From positions 1-45,539 of the forward strand of contig JAMPGV010000016.1 in NCBI GenBank assembly GCA_023663735.1: 45,539 bases of DNA, written 5' to 3'. Below are positions 43,399-45,539 of this stretch, piece by piece. Within the stretch, counting starts at the first letter, position 1. The number at the start of each line of letters is the position of its first letter. The notes below the pieces were generated by a model. It made no database searches, was not told where the DNA came from, and saw nothing but the letters and a program-made list of their open reading frames with translations. The position numbers and the translations under genes are program-made. This stretch comes from Muribaculum sp. GTDB taxonomy: Bacteria > Bacillota > Clostridia > Lachnospirales > Lachnospiraceae.

Positions 43399-43977
43399 TT
43401 ACTTTAGCACTACCTTGTAAACAGCGTTATTTGTATTCCCACTTACTTCAACATATCCTGTTCCTACAAGCATAGATAAGTATCTATATGTAGTTGATTT
43501 CGATTTTTTGAGTACTGCCTCAGCAATTTGTGGCGTTATCTCCTTATTTTTATCCAAATATTTAATAATAGGTAAAACCTTTTCGTAATTTTTCTTTGTT
43601 AAAACTTCGGTCAAAACTTCGGTCAAACTTCGGTCATTTTTTTGACCGAAGTTTTCTTTTCCATATTCAAATTCCTCATGAAATTTTATCGCCGCTTTTT
43701 TATCGCCGCTTTTTCTGTCTACATTTTCCTTACTCCGCCAAATACCATCTGCACCCACTTGTCCATACTGCCCATATCTTAGTATAGACATATATTTCTC
43801 ACATCCTGATGCATTAATCGAAACGCCTCCGTTTTCAGCATCTATAAGCGGAAGCGGCGCGTTTACTTTCCTGCATTCTTGAATCGGGATTCCTGTTGCA
43901 TAATCTTTATGTTTCGGACTTTTATCTGCACTTAGTTTATCATTTTTGCGACAACCTGTTTTTACAATATTCCTCAA
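43399..43977 (-). CDS. Winged-helix protein, probably a remnant or chimera of a larger regulator
   Basis: The 192-residue frame ends in a winged-helix-like segment: KVLPIIKYLDKNKEITPQIA, then KSKSTTYRYLSMLVGTGYVEV, similar to the C-terminal helix-turn-helix of AlbA_2/ATP-binding regulators. The N-terminal 110 residues are unrecognised and the start lies inside the HEPN gene without a clear ribosome binding site, so the true start may be internal (for example the Met of MSILRYGQYG). A second decayed copy of its middle part (SKENVDRKSG) is at 44776-44831. It contains LTEVLTEVLT, encoded by direct repeats. It is probably a decaying gene. Confidence 0.45.
   Translation of the reverse strand: MRNIVKTGCRKNDKLSADKSPKHKDYATGIPIQECRKVNAPLPLIDAENGGVSINASGCEKYMSILRYGQYGQVGADGIWRSKENVDRKSGDKKAAIKFHEEFEYGKENFGQKNDRSLTEVLTEVLTKKNYEKVLPIIKYLDKNKEITPQIAEAVLKKSKSTTYRYLSMLVGTGYVEVSGNTNNAVYKVVLK
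43601..43655. repeat. Three direct and one inverted copy of AAACTTCGGTC inside a gene
   Basis: AAAACTTCGGTC at 43601 and 43613, AAACTTCGGTC at 43625, then after ATTTTTTT the inverted GACCGAAGTTTT at 43644-43655. The last two form a perfect 11-bp hairpin within the coding frame of the winged-helix protein. Confidence 0.75.
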
Positions 43978-44308
43978 CTTTTTTAATTAATTCTTCTGCT
44001 GTTTCAACTTGTTCCTGCGTTCTTTCTCTTGTGGCAACATAAAAATCATCATAATCACTCGCATGACGAATCTCCTCTGCTCGAGAGATTTTTCTCCCTA
44101 TTTCTCTGGAGAAAATCTCTGTTTTTATATAATCTCTGTTGAAACCGCCTATCGCATCTTTATGTTTTTTATACGCCTTTTGGTCAAGAGCATGGATAGC
44201 TGATATTGCATGAAAGATAGCATAGTAAGCCCTGTTATTTGATGCCCTGTATTCTTTTGCGTCCGACAATATTTTTGCTGCTTTTAAGTCACTTTTAGCT
44301 GTTTCCAA
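43940..44308 (-). CDS. HEPN domain protein, toxin-like partner of the MNT gene
   Basis: The 122-residue protein matches PF05168 HEPN: AKSDLKAAKILSDAKEYRAS, NRAYYAIFHAISAIHAL, FNRDYIKTEIFSREIGRKIS, and SDYDDFYVATRE before a C-terminal helix. HEPN proteins of MNT-HEPN modules are RNase-type toxins controlled by the nucleotidyltransferase. The frame can start only at a TTG (44308) or non-standard codon. A good Shine-Dalgarno (GAGGGG, 44335-44340) points to start codons at 44327 or 44333 that are out of frame by one base, so a 5' frameshift is possible. It follows the MNT gene closely. Confidence 0.75.
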   Translation of the reverse strand: METAKSDLKAAKILSDAKEYRASNNRAYYAIFHAISAIHALDQKAYKKHKDAIGGFNRDYIKTEIFSREIGRKISRAEEIRHASDYDDFYVATRERTQEQVETAEELIKKVEEYCKNRLSQK

Positions 44309-44341
44309 CCTTATTTCATCAAATCAATTGCATTCCCCTCA

Positions 44342-44683
44342 CTACGCTGCTCCATACAGTTTGATCCCCTCTCTCTCAATGTTCGCATAAAACGGATAAG
44401 CTTTTAACCAATATTTAAAATGTTCCTCATATTTTGCAAGAGGTTTAATATCTACGTCATTGTCCATATTAAAATCATATGTCATATCTGATAACTGGTG
44501 TCTATAGCGCTCAATTTCTATATCTGTTATATTAAGCAAGATCATAATATCAATATCCGAATCTTCCCTATAATCCCCCCTTGCATAAGAACCATACAAT
44601 ATAACTGTTTTTAGATGCTGACCATAAATTTCTTTTATTTTGCTCACGTACTGTTTTAACAAATTATCTACCCTGACTGGCAT
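44342..44683 (-). CDS. MNT-type minimal nucleotidyltransferase (antitoxin-like)
   Basis: The 113-residue protein contains LYGSYARGDYREDSDIDIMI, the GSx10DxD signature of minimal nucleotidyltransferases of the MntA/Pol-beta superfamily, with a third acidic residue in DVDIKPL. I start at the ATG at 44683, with AAGGAGGG nine bases upstream; an upstream in-frame start at 44716 lies before this ribosome binding site. In MntA-HepT modules the MNT protein inactivates the HEPN RNase by adding AMP. Here the HEPN gene is immediately downstream and the type I restriction gene hsdR upstream. Confidence 0.87.
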   Translation of the reverse strand: MPVRVDNLLKQYVSKIKEIYGQHLKTVILYGSYARGDYREDSDIDIMILLNITDIEIERYRHQLSDMTYDFNMDNDVDIKPLAKYEEHFKYWLKAYPFYANIEREGIKLYGAA

Positions 44684-44775
44684 AAGGCTATCCCTCCTTA
44701 TTTTTCTTCCCACCATTCCACAATCTTTTCATTATTCCATAAATGTAAGAATTGTGCCATACTGCATTTGCGCCT

Positions 44776-44831
44776 TTATCGCCGCTTTTTATTACCACTT
44801 TTTCTGTCTACAGTCTCTTTGCTTCACCAAG
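44776..44831 (-). pseudogene. Decayed copy of part of the winged-helix gene
   Basis: This stretch aligns with 43686-43740 (ATCGCCGCTTTTT, TTTTTCTGTCTACA and flanks). In the matching frame it reads SKETVDRKSGNKK flanked by stops, against SKENVDRKSGDKK in the longer copy. The gap 44684-44907 otherwise holds only a 20-codon frame (MAQFLHLWNNEKIVEWWEEK) without a ribosome binding site. Confidence 0.55.
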
Positions 44832-44907
44832 TGTGGCTTGCTGTAATTCTGTCTCGAAAAAGTTAAACCCTGTTTCAGATTTCTTTTGAGACTCGTTCCG
44901 AATTACG

Positions 44908-45539
44908 CTATTCGTGTCCTTTCCCATCTCCATATGGCACTGGATCTTCCGCCGCCATAGACAATCCTTGCGGCATCTCATATGTATAAGCCTCAGACCC
45001 TTCCGTCCTCTTAATCCCTTTCTTCCTCATCTCCCGGTACACAACCTCTGCCAACGCACTCATAACCGCATTATATTTCGCCGTATCCTCAAACAAGCTC
45101 TGATACGACTCCTGTGCTTCTACATACCCATCTTGAGCCGCCATGCCAAACGCCTTGGGAAAGATGCTTTCCACAAAAATCTGCGGATCAGAGGACTGCG
45201 CCATTTTTTTCAATTTTTTATCAGAAAGCAGCTTATCCCTGAGTGCCGATAAAATCACCTTATCCCCTTCTGTGAAATTGCCCTTGAACTTTTCATTGAT
45301 TTTCGCGATCACCTCGTCCAAGGGTGTTTTTTCGTCCATTCCCTTGACGCCCTTGTGCTTTGCCGGAACATATACCGTCCTTGCTTCCTCCAGAGTAATT
45401 TCCCCTTGGAATGTTTTTTGCAGCTTATAATATTCCAGTTTCAGCTTGCCGTCTAAATCAATCGGCTCCTCGGCATCCTTCGGCAGCAATCCAATCAGAT
45501 ACGAACAAAATACATACTCCTTCTGCAGCTCCTTATCAA
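44908..45539 (-). CDS. hsdR: Type I restriction enzyme HsdR subunit, C-terminal part
   Basis: The frame is open to the window edge (about 210 codons visible). It shows the HsdR C-terminal helical region: TPLDEVIAKINEKFKGNFTE, ALRDKLLSDKKLKKMAQSSD, QIFVESIFPKAFGMAAQDGY and a closing segment around SLFEDTAKYNAVMSALAEVV. This region of HsdR contacts the methyltransferase core; the nuclease and helicase parts lie outside the window. Residues upstream of LLPKDAEEP continue in frame (KEYVFCSYLIG), so the gene does not start here. It is followed by the MNT-HEPN pair on the same strand. Confidence 0.85.
   Translation of the reverse strand, partial: DKELQKEYVFCSYLIGLLPKDAEEPIDLDGKLKLEYYKLQKTFQGEITLEEARTVYVPAKHKGVKGMDEKTPLDEVIAKINEKFKGNFTEGDKVILSALRDKLLSDKKLKKMAQSSDPQIFVESIFPKAFGMAAQDGYVEAQESYQSLFEDTAKYNAVMSALAEVVYREMRKKGIKRTEGSEAYTYEMPQGLSMAAEDPVPYGDGKGHE

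Noticed and set aside
44698-44760. 20-codon frame MAQFLHLWNNEKIVEWWEEK as a gene
   Set aside because: No ribosome binding site and stops just upstream; more likely the tail of a decayed gene.

Overview
The window looks like the chromosome of a GC-rich Clostridia bacterium, most likely a gut Lachnospiraceae. This is inferred from the gene content, not from a marker gene: a PadR/DUF1700/DUF4097 operon, the TIGR03915/TIGR03916 pair, AsnA-type asparagine synthesis, bacterial-type GltBD, BlaI/M56 regulation and an ECF S component. Most genes lie on the minus strand. I saw no rRNA, tRNA, CRISPR array, complete insertion sequence or prophage.

Layout. 1-217: the 5' end of an Rpn-family nuclease gene, cut by the window edge. 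446-1310: an ECF vitamin-transporter S component behind a possible H-type pseudoknot leader. 1333-3500: a padR-DUF1700-DUF4097 envelope operon with palindromic operators. 3576-11936: a very large secreted pectate-lyase-like surface protein and a lipoprotein joining a propeller-like part to a solute-binding part. 12181-13494: a cytoplasmic GH13 enzyme. 13822-18944: a DNA-repair-like cluster (radical SAM protein, its TIGR03915 partner, and an XPD/DinG-like helicase carrying a nuclease domain). 19309-22059: a triple-PepSY lipoprotein, a small membrane protein and asnA. 22120-25363: a small membrane peptide, an acyltransferase and a GT-C-like membrane protein, probably co-transcribed. 25563-27898: blaI and an M56 receptor lacking a beta-lactam sensor. 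27902-34186: gltB and gltD behind a promoter that fires directly into a terminator-like hairpin. 34352-38190: an operon of MraY-like transferase, greA, a HAD-CPBP protease fusion and a family 2 glycosyltransferase. 38301-41183: a Tet(M)/EF-G-like GTPase fused to a YacP/Rae1-like NYN nuclease, preceded by ten tandem 15-bp repeats. 41465-43135: a GT39-like glycosyltransferase. 43156-45539: a defence island with the C-terminus of type I restriction subunit HsdR, an MNT-HEPN toxin-antitoxin pair, a winged-helix protein and duplicated gene scraps at its edge.

The most interesting items are the ribosomal-protection-GTPase/NYN fusion with its repeat array, the gltB start-site hairpin, the ECF leader pseudoknot, the HAD-CPBP fusion, and a 65-bp REP-like element present twice (13521-13585 and 38221-38284). 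All family names come from reading motifs; no database search was run.
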